Origin: Lentibacillus sp. Marseille-P4043
GTDB lineage: Bacteria; Bacillota; Bacilli; Bacillales; Amphibacillaceae
Assembly: GCF_900258515.1 (NCBI RefSeq)
Contig: NZ_LT984884.1
Coordinates: forward strand, 1,010,245-1,074,244
Length of the DNA: 64,000 nt
Reading direction: 5' to 3'
The translations under genes and the position numbers were made by a program. The notes beneath the pieces are model-generated. The model did not search any database. It was not told where the DNA came from and saw only the letters and a list, made by a program, of their open reading frames with translations. Below, one piece after another: positions 45,211 through 54,216 of this stretch. Position 1 is the first letter of the stretch. Every line of letters begins with the position of its first letter.

Positions 45211-46278
45211 ATGAGCAAAACATCCATTTATGGACTTACATTTGATCAGCTAACAGATTGGCTGGTGGAACATGGACAACGAAAATTCCGCGCTCAACAA
45301 GTGTGGAATTGGTTATATAAGAAGCGTGTCACACACTTCTCTGAAATGAAAAACGTTAACAAAGATTGTATCGCATTATTAGAGGAACATTTCGTTTTGC
45401 ATACACTAGAACCAGAAATTAAACAGGAATCCAAAGATGGTACGATCAAATTTTTGTTTAAATTACAGGATGGTAACTTAATTGAAACGGTATTAATGCG
45501 ATTTAATTATGGGCTATCTGTTTGTGTCACGACCCAAGTAGGCTGCAATATCGGCTGTACGTTTTGTGCAAGTGGTTTACTTCGGAAAAACCGCGACTTA
45601 ACGAGCGGTGAGATTGTCGAACAAATTATGAATGTGCAAAAACACCTTGATGAACAGGGTGAAGAGGAACGTGTTAGCCATATTGTTGTCATGGGTATCG
45701 GTGAACCGTTTGATAACTTTACCAATTTAATTGATTTTATCCGTGTCGTAAACGATGATAAGGGTCTTTGCATTGGTGCAAGACATATTACTGTTTCAAC
45801 GAGTGGCCTTGCACACAAAATTTATGAATTTGCTGATACTGGGCTACAAGTTAATTTAGCAATTTCCCTACATGCTCCAAATAATGAATTAAGAACGCAG
45901 ATTATGAAAATAAACAAAGCATTTCCAATTGAAAAGCTCATGAAATCAGTCGATTATTACTTAGAAAAAGTGAATCGGCGAATCACGTATGAGTATATTA
46001 TGTTGCGAGATGTTAACGATCATAAAGAGGAAGCAGAACAACTTGCCAAATTGCTACATGATAAGCGTCATTTAACATATGTGAATTTAATTCCATATAA
46101 TTCTGTTGATGAGCATAACCAATACCAACGTAGTGAACCAGAAGCAATTCAAGCATTTTTTGAAACGCTGAAGAAACGTGGTATAAATTGTGGTGTTCGT
46201 TGGGAAAATGGTGCTGATATTGATGCAGCTTGTGGACAGTTAAGAAGTAAACAAATTAAGAAGAAGAATGCTGTATAA
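45211..46278 (+). CDS. Radical SAM 23S rRNA methyltransferase, RlmN/Cfr family
   Basis: A 355-residue protein. The radical SAM cluster motif is [21 protein letters not shown] binds SAM, and the methyl-carrying Cys lies in [10 protein letters not shown] near the C-terminus. The N-terminal accessory domain ([17 protein letters not shown]) is present. RlmN modifies C2 of A2503 and tRNA A37; Cfr modifies C8. The protein lacks the typical RlmN neighbours (stp, prkC) and so could be a second RlmN-type copy; sequence alone does not separate the two activities. Confidence 0.88.
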   Translation: MSKTSIYGLTFDQLTDWLVEHGQRKFRAQQVWNWLYKKRVTHFSEMKNVNKDCIALLEEHFVLHTLEPEIKQESKDGTIKFLFKLQDGNLIETVLMRFNYGLSVCVTTQVGCNIGCTFCASGLLRKNRDLTSGEIVEQIMNVQKHLDEQGEEERVSHIVVMGIGEPFDNFTNLIDFIRVVNDDKGLCIGARHITVSTSGLAHKIYEFADTGLQVNLAISLHAPNNELRTQIMKINKAFPIEKLMKSVDYYLEKVNRRITYEYIMLRDVNDHKEEAEQLAKLLHDKRHLTYVNLIPYNSVDEHNQYQRSEPEAIQAFFETLKKRGINCGVRWENGADIDAACGQLRSKQIKKKNAV

Positions 46279-46295
46279 TGCATCCAATCAGGGGA

Positions 46296-46325
46296 ACGTG
46301 TCTACTCGGTAGATGCGTTTTTTTG
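46296..46325 (+). terminator. Terminator of the RlmN/Cfr-family gene
   Basis: ACGTGTCTAC pairs with GTAGATGCGT followed by seven T. Confidence 0.88.
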
Positions 46326-46443
46326 TTCAACAAAGTCATTTCGTTTGCCTCATAAATAATTTTTTCCCATACCAGAATAATAAAAGCAACAATAAAACAA
46401 ACTAAAAAGGAGTATAAGTAGTACATATATTGGAGCTGAAAGA

Positions 46444-47454
46444 ATGGAACAAAACGATATTATTAGACTTACTTCTGCAGAGCTTTCCCAGCTTTGGACG
46501 TCTTATATGAATGATAGTATGGCGATTTGTGTGATTAAATATTTTCTGGTTCACGCTGAGGATCAAGATGTTGTATCCATTTTAAATGAAGCATTACGTT
46601 TATCTGAAACACATGTAAAGGAAATTGCAGCTATTTTTGAATCTGTACAACAACCAATTCCCCTGGGCTTTACAGAAAAAGATGTAGATCTAAATGCCCC
46701 ACGTCTATTCTCTGATACATTTTGTTTTATTTATTTGCAAAACATGGCGCGATTAGGGACAACGGCTTACGGTTTTGCTTTACCATTAATGTCACGTGAA
46801 GATACTATAGCTTATTATGAAAAATGTTTGGCCTCATCTAGTGAGCTTGTGACAAAACTGACAAGCGCCATGTTAAAGAAAGGTATCTATTCGAGGACAC
46901 CTTATATCCCGACATCGGAACAAGTAAAATTTATTGAGAAACAAGGTTACATGCATGGTTACTTTGGAAAAAGACGACCATTAACGGGTTTTGAAACCAC
47001 GTCTATCTTCGTCTGTTTGTTGACAAATATTTTTGGAAAGGTTTTGTTAACAGGTTATGCACAAGTGGCCAAAACGAAAAAGGTAAGAGAATACATGGCA
47101 AGAGGGGTTAAAATTGCCACAAAACATACAGAGGTTTTTGAAAGTATTCTTAAAGAAGATAATCTTTCTTCGCCACCAACATGGGATTCAGAAGTAACCA
47201 CGTCAACGGTATCCCCATTTTCTGATAAATTGATGATGTTTCATACGAGGGCGTTTAGTGAGGCCAGTATAGCCAATTACGGTGCGGCAACTTCAACCTC
47301 CATGAGACATGACTTAATTCCACAGTTCTTTCGTCTTGCAACAGAAATGGGGAAATTTGGTGATGATGGGGTAGAAATTATGATCGACCATAAATGGCTT
47401 GAGGAGCAGCCAATGGCGGCAGATCGAGAAAAGATTTTTCGGGAAGGCAAATAG
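46444..47454 (+). CDS. DUF3231 protein (two ferritin-like halves)
   Basis: A 336-residue all-helical protein. Two halves of about 165 residues each resemble one another in length and pattern; MARLGTTAYGFALPLMSRED and IANYGAATSTSMRHDL are typical DUF3231 segments. The family is predicted ferritin-like, sometimes spore-coat associated (CotF-like). No metal ligands can be assigned with certainty. Confidence 0.8.
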   Translation: MEQNDIIRLTSAELSQLWTSYMNDSMAICVIKYFLVHAEDQDVVSILNEALRLSETHVKEIAAIFESVQQPIPLGFTEKDVDLNAPRLFSDTFCFIYLQNMARLGTTAYGFALPLMSREDTIAYYEKCLASSSELVTKLTSAMLKKGIYSRTPYIPTSEQVKFIEKQGYMHGYFGKRRPLTGFETTSIFVCLLTNIFGKVLLTGYAQVAKTKKVREYMARGVKIATKHTEVFESILKEDNLSSPPTWDSEVTTSTVSPFSDKLMMFHTRAFSEASIANYGAATSTSMRHDLIPQFFRLATEMGKFGDDGVEIMIDHKWLEEQPMAADREKIFREGK

Positions 47455-47607
47455 CTAATGTGGATAATGCAATGAAGGTGAATAATCATACAAAGCAAGG
47501 ATTTCCACATGGGGATAACTTGCTTTTTTGTTTTAAGTTGTATATTTGTTGTGATTATCCTATATTATGATAAAGAGAACTGTTCGAAAGTGGAAGAGGT
47601 GTATTTC

Positions 47608-48156
47608 GTGAATAGACGTTTATTTTTAACGCAATTGCGGATTCAATTAAGGGGAATTCCTTCTGAAGAGATTGATAGCATTCTGAAGGATTATGAGGGA
47701 TATTTTGACGAGGCAGAAGCAAATGGTATATCAGAAGAAGAAGCATCGCAAAATTTAGGGAATCCACATGAGCTTGCCAAAGAATTAAAGGCAAATCATC
47801 AAGGACAGCCCTATCAGCAGGTTTCAGGTTCACCAAATTCACTTCACAATGTTATCGTAACGATTGCTTTAGTCTTCTTTAATTTAATCATTGTACTAGG
47901 TCCGCTAATTGGGATTATTGGCTTATTTTTTGGCTTGGCGGTGATGACAGCGGCATTTATTATTTCACCACTGCTGACAATCGTTAGCATGGTGGCCGGA
48001 AATGGTTACTTATTTGAATTCTTTCTTGCTCTTATTCTAGCAGGTGTTGGTTTATTCATTTTCCCTAGTTTACTAAAGTTATATAAAGCAAGCTATCATT
48101 ACTTTAGTAAGTATGTGCAATGGAATTTACGCATGATGAGAGGAGAATCATCATGA
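47608..48156 (+). CDS. DUF1700 (HAAS-domain) membrane protein
   Basis: A 182-residue protein. The N-terminal HAAS helix bundle (LRGIPSEEIDSILKDYEGYF and EEEASQNLGNPHELAKEL) is followed by three hydrophobic helices. Start GTG 47608 has GAAGAGGTG upstream. Its stop overlaps the next ATG (ATGA). HAAS proteins are commonly paired with PadR regulators and DUF4097 adhesin-like proteins; no PadR gene is here. Confidence 0.82.
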   Translation: MNRRLFLTQLRIQLRGIPSEEIDSILKDYEGYFDEAEANGISEEEASQNLGNPHELAKELKANHQGQPYQQVSGSPNSLHNVIVTIALVFFNLIIVLGPLIGIIGLFFGLAVMTAAFIISPLLTIVSMVAGNGYLFEFFLALILAGVGLFIFPSLLKLYKASYHYFSKYVQWNLRMMRGESS

Positions 48157-48959
48157 ATAAAAAACTATATATTGTAGCTTTTTTCCTTGTAATTATTGGT
48201 GTGATCGGTGCAGCATTTTCGGCAAAGGATTTCTTTTCAAAGGAGCCCATAGATGGGGATGTGCACATTGCTTCCGCTGAGATTGAGCATATTATGGTTG
48301 ATAGTCAGGTGGCAAATGTCCGTATAATTCAGTCGGCCTCAGATGATATTGAAGTGGAATGGGAGGGAACTTTGCTTAAATCGGCCTTGGATAGTGGTAA
48401 TGTTTCCGTGGAAGAAGAGGGGACAACATTATGGGTAGGTACTGAAGAAGACAGCCTTTTTGATTTTGTTTCATTTGGGTTTAATTTTAATCCTTTAGAA
48501 ATAACCATTCATTTACCGGAAAAGCAATTCACTTCTATTGTAGTTGACAATGATGTAGGTAATACGTATGTTTCCTCTGTGGATACAGAAAGGCTTCATG
48601 TGGAGTCTGACGTTTCAGATGTGGAAACTGCAAGTGTTAATGCGGATTTGCTCGAAGTGGAATCTGATGTGGGTTCGATTTACTTGAAAGATAGTAATGG
48701 TAAGCTTTTTGCCAAAAGCAATGTAGGAGATATTACGATTGACATCGATGAGATCAAGCATGATATGGAGATTATCTCGGATGTTGGTGACATAGTAATC
48801 ACAACCTCGACTATACCAAGTAATGTATCATTTAATGGGAATTCTTCGGTTGGATCTGTCACTATGTTTGGGAAGGATGGTAGTTTTATTAATAAACAGG
48901 CAGAATACATGGTTCAGATAAGGAATGATGTAGGGGATATTGATATAATGGCGCGTTAA
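48153..48959 (+). CDS. DUF4097 exported beta-helix-like protein
   Basis: A 268-residue protein with an N-terminal membrane anchor (KKLYIVAFFLVIIGVIGAAF) and a repetitive beta-strand region (VESDVSDVETASVNADLLEV, SNVGDITIDI, SDVGDIVITT), the DUF4097 adhesin-like solenoid. It is translationally coupled to the DUF1700 gene and probably works with it at the membrane. Confidence 0.82.
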   Translation: MNKKLYIVAFFLVIIGVIGAAFSAKDFFSKEPIDGDVHIASAEIEHIMVDSQVANVRIIQSASDDIEVEWEGTLLKSALDSGNVSVEEEGTTLWVGTEEDSLFDFVSFGFNFNPLEITIHLPEKQFTSIVVDNDVGNTYVSSVDTERLHVESDVSDVETASVNADLLEVESDVGSIYLKDSNGKLFAKSNVGDITIDIDEIKHDMEIISDVGDIVITTSTIPSNVSFNGNSSVGSVTMFGKDGSFINKQAEYMVQIRNDVGDIDIMAR

Positions 48960-48967
48960 TCACTAGG

Positions 48968-49004
48968 AAGAGGGATGCTAATTGTTAATCGGTATCCCTC
49001 TTTT
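48968..49004 (+). terminator. Terminator of the DUF1700-DUF4097 operon
   Basis: AAGAGGGAT pairs with ATCCCTCTT, followed by TT. Confidence 0.8.
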
Positions 49005-49127
49005 AGAGCAGATATGGTGGTTCGAATCTCCGTCTCTAGCATGAATCAAAATCATGCGCTTTGCCGTTTAGATATAACCTCCCTCAACTTATACTAAAGT
49101 TAGGAATCTATAGAGGGGGGGATTTAG

Positions 49128-49184
49128 ATGATGGGTATTGAGGATGTTATGCAAATAGTTGATGATCGTTGCAGACGAAAATAA
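49128..49184 (+). CDS. Candidate 18-residue peptide gene
   Basis: GAGGGGGG lies 6 nt before ATGATG; the frame encodes MMGIEDVMQIVDDRCRRK and stops 15 nt before a strong terminator. TATACT at about 49090 could be its -10 box. The compact promoter-RBS-ORF-terminator layout is the only support; it may instead be the scar of a deleted gene. Confidence 0.35.
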   Translation: MMGIEDVMQIVDDRCRRK

Positions 49185-49199
49185 TAATATAAACGTGAA

Positions 49200-49233
49200 G
49201 CACCTTTTCATCATCGAAAGGGTGCATTTTTTT
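49200..49233 (+). terminator. Terminator after the 18-codon ORF
   Basis: GCACCTTTTC pairs with GAAAGGGTGC followed by seven T. Confidence 0.88.
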
Positions 49234-49302
49234 GCTTAAAATTAATGCTGTTTTCCAAAAGATTATTATTTTGAAGAAATAAATGATAAAAACCCCTTTC
49301 TA

Positions 49303-49479
49303 GCAGCCCGTACACACGTAGACTCTGGGGGAAGAGAGGCATCGGTGAGACCCCGCAGTGCGGAAAGGGAGTAAAGGCCAAGATCGCCACGTCCTGTGGC
49401 AACGCCTTCATGACCAACGTCGTGTTGGCCTGAGGAGGCTCTCCAGCCGCCCCCGGAAAGCGAAGTGTGTACGGGCTGC
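49303..49479. repeat. Bacillaceae-type MITE-like element, 177 bp
   Basis: Perfect 15-bp terminal inverted repeats GCAGCCCGTACACAC. The inside carries GAGACCCCGCAGTGCGG, GGCCTGAGGAGGCTC and CCCCCGGAAAGCGAAG, shared with the copy at 38465 (reverse) and in part with 33238. No coding capacity. Confidence 0.85.
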
Positions 49480-49591
49480 GGGGCAGAAAGTAACATACAA
49501 CGCGAAGACAGCTAAAATTAATGCTAATGAAGGTGACTTCATGAAAAAAATGTGGGATCAATACTGCATTTTGTTCTGAATTGACTAACAT

Positions 49592-49721
49592 TTTACATGT
49601 ATACATATTTGTTTACATGTTTACAAAAAGAATGCTTAATATTTACAATGGCGTGTGCATGTAAACAAAATAGTGTACATGTTGATTTAGCAACGAATGC
49701 GTAGTTGTACACATGTATACA
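49592..49721. promoter_or_regulatory. parC-like iteron cluster upstream of parM
   Basis: Five 14-bp copies related to TTTACATGTATACA occur at 49592, 49612, 49654, 49674 and 49708, with two pairs exactly 20 bp apart. The ATG start of parM is 96 nt beyond. In ParMRC systems ParR binds such iterons to form the centromere and to repress the parMR promoter. Confidence 0.7.
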
Positions 49722-49816
49722 ATAAAGAATACATTCGAAAGTCTTATTGATTAATTTAGGAAAATCTATTAATCTAGTAATGTAAGTCATTTTTATATTG
49801 GAGGGAAATTACAATT

Positions 49817-50992
49817 ATGACGAAATCTAGAATAGCAGCAGTTGATGTTGGAAATGATGCCGTTAAAGCAAATTTCGGTAAATTAGAAAATGAACTATAC
49901 ATTCCAAACGTCGTTGCACAGGATATGGAAGACCGCCCTGTTATCGGAATTGAAGAGTTGGATAAAAAAAATCCAGTTGATAATTTACATATTCGCCTAC
50001 ATTCACCAGCGCTGGAGGAGAACAATGTCGTTTATCGTGTAGGAAATCTTGCAACGAAAACAGATAATTCGACAGAACTAGATCCAGGCAGCAGTAAATC
50101 AGAAGAAGATCAAACATTGGTTATGTTATTTGCTTCGATTGCGCTTGATGCTGTCAGCAGTGGTGCGTTCAAAGAAACGAAGGACAATGTAGTGGATGCA
50201 ACGTATACATTAGGTACCGGCTTGCCATTGCGTGAGGTTAAGGAAGGAAAAGATGTAGGGTATCGTTCACAATTGTTAGGATCGGTTCACCAGGTGGAAT
50301 TTCTAGTGACACCACGTTATCAAGGGAAAAAGGTAAATATTAAATTTGATGAAGTGAAGGTTTATCCAGAAGGTTTTGCAGCATATGTTAATCTTGTTAT
50401 GGATAATGATTTAAAGGTTACCAACAAAGAACTGATTGATAAACAAATTTTGATACAGGATATCGGTGGACTTTCAACGGATATTGCAGTCATTCGCAAT
50501 CGAAATGTTGATGATGATAAAGCACAAGGGTTTAACTTAGGTGTAGCAGAGTCATTGGAATCAATCCGTGAAGAAATTCGCAAAAAACATGGTGTCGAAT
50601 TGGATAGTCGCCGTGATGTTGTTGATATTATCACAAGGAAAAATGATCGACATCATATTATGGTAAAGGGTAGTCGGACAAGCGTACACGATATTACCGA
50701 CCACATCCTGTTAGAATTAGCGAAAAAGGAATATCGCTTCTTAAGGAATGTTTGGGCGAAAAACTCGCAATCTGAGATTTGCTATTTTGTTGGTGGCGGA
50801 TCAGCCGTGTTGAAGGACTACTTAAAAGCGTTAAACAATAAACTAGATGGCTTTAACATTGACTTTTTCGAGGATGAAAATGAGAGCATTTGGATGATGG
50901 CAAATGCATACTATAAGTTGATCACTCAATTTATGGGTAATTTGAATAAAGAAACAAAGGAAGAGAAAAAAGTAGCAGCGGAAGAAAAATAG
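49817..50992 (+). CDS. parM: ParM/Alp-family actin-like ATPase
   Basis: A 391-residue actin-fold protein. Phosphate-1 motif AAVDVGNDAVKANFG, phosphate-2 IQDIGGLSTDIAVI near residue 217 and adenosine motif VGGGSAVLKDYL near residue 325 are all present. ParM-type filaments push replicons apart when bound to ParR-parC. GGAGGG precedes the ATG. It forms an operon with the acidic-tailed partner that follows. All neighbours are chromosomal, so the module is a chromosomal copy or the relic of an integrated plasmid or phage. Confidence 0.88.
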   Translation: MTKSRIAAVDVGNDAVKANFGKLENELYIPNVVAQDMEDRPVIGIEELDKKNPVDNLHIRLHSPALEENNVVYRVGNLATKTDNSTELDPGSSKSEEDQTLVMLFASIALDAVSSGAFKETKDNVVDATYTLGTGLPLREVKEGKDVGYRSQLLGSVHQVEFLVTPRYQGKKVNIKFDEVKVYPEGFAAYVNLVMDNDLKVTNKELIDKQILIQDIGGLSTDIAVIRNRNVDDDKAQGFNLGVAESLESIREEIRKKHGVELDSRRDVVDIITRKNDRHHIMVKGSRTSVHDITDHILLELAKKEYRFLRNVWAKNSQSEICYFVGGGSAVLKDYLKALNNKLDGFNIDFFEDENESIWMMANAYYKLITQFMGNLNKETKEEKKVAAEEK

Positions 50993-51001
50993 GGTGATAT
51001 G

Positions 51002-51583
51002 ATGGGTGATTCGAAAAAGAGCATAGAGCGGGGACAATCGATTACTTTTCGTGTTCCTTCTGATACACCTGATTATCTATTAAAACAATTACAGAAATTA
51101 AAGGAAACCGAGCGGCGGAATTTTTCAAGTAAAATTGCTCAGTTTGTTTTAAAAGGGGTCAATGAAACATTTGCGAGAGAACGTGAGTCCATCACAATCC
51201 CTTTGCCAAAACAGCTGACTAAGGAACAAAAGAGCTGGCTGAAGCATGAACATTCCGAAGCACTTATTGGTAGTATTTTATATCAACTGTTAAATGATCC
51301 AATGCGTGCAACATCATTGTTGGCAGCGTTGAATAGTAACAGTTCCAACATTGATGAAGCACTTTATTTACAAGAGGAAGCAGCTGCAACGATACCTGAG
51401 GAACCTCCGATGGAAAACGTAGAGGAGTTACAAACGGATAAAGCTGCGGATGACTTTGATATTGGTGATTTAACAATGGACAGTCTGCAAAATACGTTTG
51501 ATGAACAATCTGAAGAAGAAGCCCAGGATGACGCCGAAGATGACGATCCATTAGGCGACTTTTTCTCGAAAATGAATAAGTAG
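51002..51583 (+). CDS. parR: ParR-like DNA-binding adaptor
   Basis: A 193-residue protein. The N-terminal half (QSITFRVPSDTPDYLLKQLQ, a beta strand then helices) suits a ribbon-helix-helix fold; the C-terminal half is acidic and disordered and ends DDDPLGDFFSKMNK, like the tail by which ParR caps ParM filaments. Assignment rests on position 9 nt after parM, the architecture and the iterons upstream; there is no strong sequence signature. Confidence 0.72.
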   Translation: MGDSKKSIERGQSITFRVPSDTPDYLLKQLQKLKETERRNFSSKIAQFVLKGVNETFARERESITIPLPKQLTKEQKSWLKHEHSEALIGSILYQLLNDPMRATSLLAALNSNSSNIDEALYLQEEAAATIPEEPPMENVEELQTDKAADDFDIGDLTMDSLQNTFDEQSEEEAQDDAEDDDPLGDFFSKMNK

Positions 51584-51645
51584 ACAATCTTAACAGTGTA
51601 CTGATAAAGAAAGAGGAGTACCGTTTCCGTGGAGAAAACGAATAA

Positions 51646-51678
51646 GGAGACCAAATCATTTGCGATTTGGTCTCCTTT
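51646..51678 (+). terminator. Terminator of the parMR operon
   Basis: GGAGACCAAATC pairs perfectly with GATTTGGTCTCC followed by TTTA. Confidence 0.85.
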
Positions 51679-51915
51679 ACTTGTTGAATCAATATTTATC
51701 GGCTTTAAAAGTACGAAAATGGGCTTTTGTTAAATAAAGATGCACCATTTCGCTTTACGGAATAAGAACCTAGTATAGAACGAAGCTAATACTGAGATAC
51801 AAAGTAAAAGTTAATCATAAGTAGTATTTGCTTAATATTATTTAAATGACAAATGGTAGATGTATTAGATTATCGAATGTACTATAATAAACATAAAGCA
51901 GAAAGGGTGAGAAAG

Positions 51916-52479
51916 TTGAGTTTGCCAGAAAAAAGAAACTTCACAGTGGATGAATTTTATGAGCAAAGAGAGAATTCCGACCAAGTAATGGAGTATATAG
52001 ACGGTATGATTTTTATGTCACCTTCTCCATCGACAAAGCATCAAAGAATTTCTGGACGGCTACATGCACAGCTTTTTCAATTGCTAGATGGTTCGGAATG
52101 TGAAGTATTTCATGCACCTTTTGATGTTGAACTTAGTCACGAGAAAATGGATAGCACAACAATTGTGATACCCGATTTATTAGTGATTTGTGACAAAGAA
52201 GGAATAAATGAAGAAAAATATGTTGGAGTTCCTGCGATAATTATTGAAATTGTAAGCCCTTCAAATCAATCTCATGACTTGGTATTTAAACTTAATCTGT
52301 ATATGCAATATGGAGTAAAAGAGTATTGGATTGTAAACCCTTTACTAGATACAATCCAAGTATATACGCTTGATGAAAATAAACAGTACCGACTACATGA
52401 TATTGCAAAGGATAAAGGACGCATTCATTCAACAATACTAACAAAGTTTATCGTAGAAGTTGAAAAAGTCTTCGCCTGA
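51916..52479 (+). CDS. Uma2-family (DUF820) endonuclease-fold protein
   Basis: A 187-residue PD-(D/E)XK-fold protein: EYIDGMIFMSPSPSTKHQ, then VIPDLLVIC and AIIIEIVSPSNQSHD with the Asp and Glu-x-x acidic residues, then KLNLYMQYGVKEYWIVNP with the Lys. Function of Uma2 proteins is poorly known; many appear to be domesticated nucleases. TTG 51916 follows AAAGGGTGAG and gives the usual N-terminus. Confidence 0.82.
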   Translation: MSLPEKRNFTVDEFYEQRENSDQVMEYIDGMIFMSPSPSTKHQRISGRLHAQLFQLLDGSECEVFHAPFDVELSHEKMDSTTIVIPDLLVICDKEGINEEKYVGVPAIIIEIVSPSNQSHDLVFKLNLYMQYGVKEYWIVNPLLDTIQVYTLDENKQYRLHDIAKDKGRIHSTILTKFIVEVEKVFA

Positions 52480-52547
52480 TATATGGTTTGGCTCATCGAG
52501 AAATAGCATATAAACAACGATAACCTTTCACCCTTCTTCAACTATTG

Positions 52548-52578
52548 AACGCTTGGATATTAAAAACCAAGCGTTTTC
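52548..52578 (+). terminator. Terminator of the Uma2 gene
   Basis: AACGCTTGG pairs with CCAAGCGTT followed by TT. Confidence 0.7.
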
Positions 52579-52687
52579 GATTTGCACTATAATTTTCGCT
52601 GCTAAGCATACTGTGTTTGTAAGTTATTTCACCTACTTTTTTACATTTTCTCCACATATCCGTTTATAGGCTTCTTTTTTCGTTCAT

Positions 52688-54106
52688 TCACATAAAAAAG
52701 AACCCCACAGCCAGATATAACAAGCAGGCAATACCCGCGCCGACTGCTGCAATCTTTAATTTATAACGGGCATAATCAACAAGCGGCAATTCCAAAATAG
52801 ACGCAGTTGTAATTGTTGTATCTCCTAATGGGGAAGTGAAGGCTCCAAATGCTCCACTCGCAAATACAGACCCAACCGTTAAAGGAATGGATGCACCTGT
52901 TGCGGTAGCTAATGTGAATCCAAGCGGCATGAACAATCCCCATGTTCCCCAAGATGAGCCAATGAAATATGCAACCACAGCCCCAATTAGAAACAGGATT
53001 GCTGGAACTGTGAATGATGGTAAAAATGAGCCCAGTGTTGAACTAATAAAATAGGAAAATCCGAGATCCTCCGCAACTAACGATAGTGACCATACGAGAA
53101 TAAGCAGGATGATTGCTTGCATGAGCTGGTTTCCACCTGCAATAAAGTGATAAAGTACTTCGTCTAGTGATAATTTTCGCAGCATGTAAAAAACGAATGT
53201 CAAAATAAGTGTGATGAATACCGCTAATAGCATGACAAATGTAGCGTCAGCCGTTGAAAAGGCTTTAAATATAGTTGTAGCCCCTTTAGCGATTCCATCT
53301 TCCCATAATAGAAAGAGTGATAAGCCAAGCAATAGAAATAATGGAACAATTAAATTCCATGGCTGAGCTTTGACAAGGGATAATTCTTTTTTTATGCCAA
53401 TTTCATGGTAATCAATTTCTTCCTCTTCAGGATTCTCCTCTTTCGCCGCTGTTTTTTTCTTAGACGGTGACCAGAAAATACTTATTAAACCGATAACGAG
53501 CATGACAATAGCAAAAAAATTGAATGGAATACTTTGCAAAAATATATGATAGGGGGATAAATCCAGATCATGTTTTTGAATACCGCCAGCAACTAATGAA
53601 ATCATGAACCCGACAAAAGCAGTAGCAACTGGTAAAAGTACAATAACCGATTCCGTTGAGACATCAAGAGCAAAGCCAATTTTAGACTTCGATAGCTTCA
53701 TTTTTTCCAAAATAGATTTAATCACAGGTCCAATCATCATGGTACGAAACATTGGCATCATAAACGTGAACGGCAATGTCAGCCAAATTAATCCCATTAG
53801 ACCGCGCTGGGAATGAATTTTTCCACCGATCCATTCAGAAAATCCTTTGATCCCCCCGGATATTTTCATCATTCCTACAAGTCCGCCAAATAAATAGAGA
53901 AAGCCAATGATTTTAATATTGGAGTCATCGGTTAATGTCGTAACAATATAGGAAACAGTTTGCTGTGATCCACCTAATAAGTCAGATTCAACAAAGAATG
54001 CTCCAACAAGAAGTCCCAAAACAAGGCCGGGCAAAATCTTTTTTAACCAAATAGACAGCGCAATGACAATGAGAAAAGGTAATAATGATAACCATGCATG
54101 TTCCAA
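52688..54106 (-). CDS. NhaC-type Na+/H+ antiporter family protein
   Basis: A 472-residue membrane protein with about twelve helices and a cytosolic acidic loop (AAKEENPEEEEIDYH). GSSWGTWGLFMPLGF and TSPLGDTTITTASI are signature segments of the NhaC/arginine-ornithine-like antiporter superfamily. Start TTG 54106 follows AAGGAGG; the frame from 54151 has no such site. It lies 110 nt downstream of the BCCT gene on the same strand without a visible terminator, so it may be co-transcribed. Confidence 0.8.
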   Translation of the reverse strand: MEHAWLSLLPFLIVIALSIWLKKILPGLVLGLLVGAFFVESDLLGGSQQTVSYIVTTLTDDSNIKIIGFLYLFGGLVGMMKISGGIKGFSEWIGGKIHSQRGLMGLIWLTLPFTFMMPMFRTMMIGPVIKSILEKMKLSKSKIGFALDVSTESVIVLLPVATAFVGFMISLVAGGIQKHDLDLSPYHIFLQSIPFNFFAIVMLVIGLISIFWSPSKKKTAAKEENPEEEEIDYHEIGIKKELSLVKAQPWNLIVPLFLLLGLSLFLLWEDGIAKGATTIFKAFSTADATFVMLLAVFITLILTFVFYMLRKLSLDEVLYHFIAGGNQLMQAIILLILVWSLSLVAEDLGFSYFISSTLGSFLPSFTVPAILFLIGAVVAYFIGSSWGTWGLFMPLGFTLATATGASIPLTVGSVFASGAFGAFTSPLGDTTITTASILELPLVDYARYKLKIAAVGAGIACLLYLAVGFFFM

Positions 54107-54216
54107 AAGAGACTCCCTCCTTCTAAAAAATATCTTGCCCGATTTTGCCAAGCCTCATGCGGATTCTAAAAGTGAAAAGACATACAAGCTTACCTACTTT
54201 GCATGCCTTTCGTGAT

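Noticed and set aside
49211..49606. 131-codon ORF on the minus strand
   Set aside because: It spans the 177-bp MITE-like element and flanks, without start signals.
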